Assembly: GCA_945910005.1 (NCBI GenBank)
Contig: OX246741.1
Span: 7,444,611 to 7,508,610, forward strand
Reading direction: 5' to 3'
Origin: Isoperla grammatica
Taxonomy: Eukaryota > Arthropoda > Insecta > Plecoptera > Perlodidae
Length of the DNA: 64,000 nucleotides
In this document: positions 63,466 through 64,000 of the stretch, piece by piece
How the letters are laid out: each line of letters opens with the position of its first letter
How positions within the stretch are numbered: the first letter of the stretch is position 1
Translations under genes and position numbers: made by a program
Notes under the pieces: generated by a model
What the model was told of the DNA's origin: nothing
The model's database searches: none
What the model saw: only the letters and a program-made list of their open reading frames with translations

Positions 63466-64000
63466 GTAACGACCCATTTCTCTTCATGTAGACAACCCAC
63501 TCTCTGGCTTGCAGTGGAAGCTGCTGGAGCCCTATTCCTGAAATTATGCCTGAATTTAAAACATTTTTTAAGTTGAATGTAATGTTGAATGAATAAGGTA
63601 AAATTCAGGAAGAATTAATATCAGGACATACAATAAAGTTACAGAATGGGATGTTACTTTCAAAATCAAAGTTGCAGAGGTGAGCTACACACTGTGTTGT
63701 CTTTCAATTCATTCAACTTCAATGAACAGATTCATTAATGCCAGTTGTCATAAACATTGTGTAGTAAAACCTAACTTTACAAGTACGATCAAAATGGCAT
63801 TTTTTTTTTTTGACACCAACTACAGTACTGTAAACTGAAAGTAAACTGTTCTTCAAGAATTGCTGCTCCATATTTCCAGACAGACAATTTATCTGCGTCT
63901 TGCAGTGAAATTACAGGCTGAGGCTTGTACATGCAAAATTAAAGTAATAAGTACTTCACTGTGGGTTTAATAAGTACATAATAAGAACATTCAGATGGTA
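63466..64000 (+). other. NAV intron after exon 8 (partial)
   Basis: AT-rich sequence with a short poly(T) run near 63799. No further exon before the right edge, so the remaining NAV exons lie outside. Confidence 0.6.

Overview
Eukaryotic (metazoan) genomic DNA: genes are split into short GT-AG exons separated by long introns full of microsatellites, poly(C)/poly(G) runs, tRNA-related SINEs and terminal-inverted-repeat DNA transposons. The two recognisable genes and the repeat content suggest a marine invertebrate, perhaps a lophotrochozoan or an invertebrate deuterostome. I cannot fix the phylum from the sequence alone.

Left end (1-3220, minus strand): the 5' half of a doublecortin-like kinase (DCLK) gene. 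Four coding exons carry both doublecortin domains, a linker and the glycine-rich loop of the kinase domain. The rest of the kinase lies beyond base 1. Right of it (3221-8134) is intergenic DNA with a long (CT)n tract.

From 8135 to the right edge (plus strand): the 5' part of a neuron navigator (NAV) gene, a large microtubule plus-end/cytoskeletal regulator. Two alternative phase-0 first exons (8135-8191, 9662-9778) both fit a calponin-homology (CH) domain encoded by exons at 15245-15362, 19938-19990 and 49297-49454. Serine/proline-rich exons follow at 56108-56254, 57068-57222, 61704-61818 and 62352-63465. The AAA+ end of the gene lies beyond the window. Three tandem 154-bp copies of a possible CH-less alternative first exon (ATG at 54318, 54472, 54626) sit before exon 56108, and their reading phase matches that exon.

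The most unusual structure is 57137-60567. The 3' part of one NAV exon is repeated 27 times with a period of about 130 bp. Each later unit reads as an 87-nt, phase 1-1, in-frame cassette followed by a 41-43-nt intron-like spacer that has a GT donor, a branch-point-like TGACTAAG and a terminal AG. It is either a large tandem array of micro-intron-separated exons or an exon-derived minisatellite whose units keep exon-like form.

The introns and intergenic DNA hold many mobile elements: several hAT-type elements with 8-bp target-site duplications, a PIF/Harbinger element inserted in a large palindrome, a 3.2-kb inverted-repeat element with a broken ORF, several palindromes, a 119-bp satellite and at least three SINE-like families. 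Both genes encode microtubule-binding neuronal regulators and lie head to head. No RNA gene, CRISPR array or complete additional protein gene could be supported.
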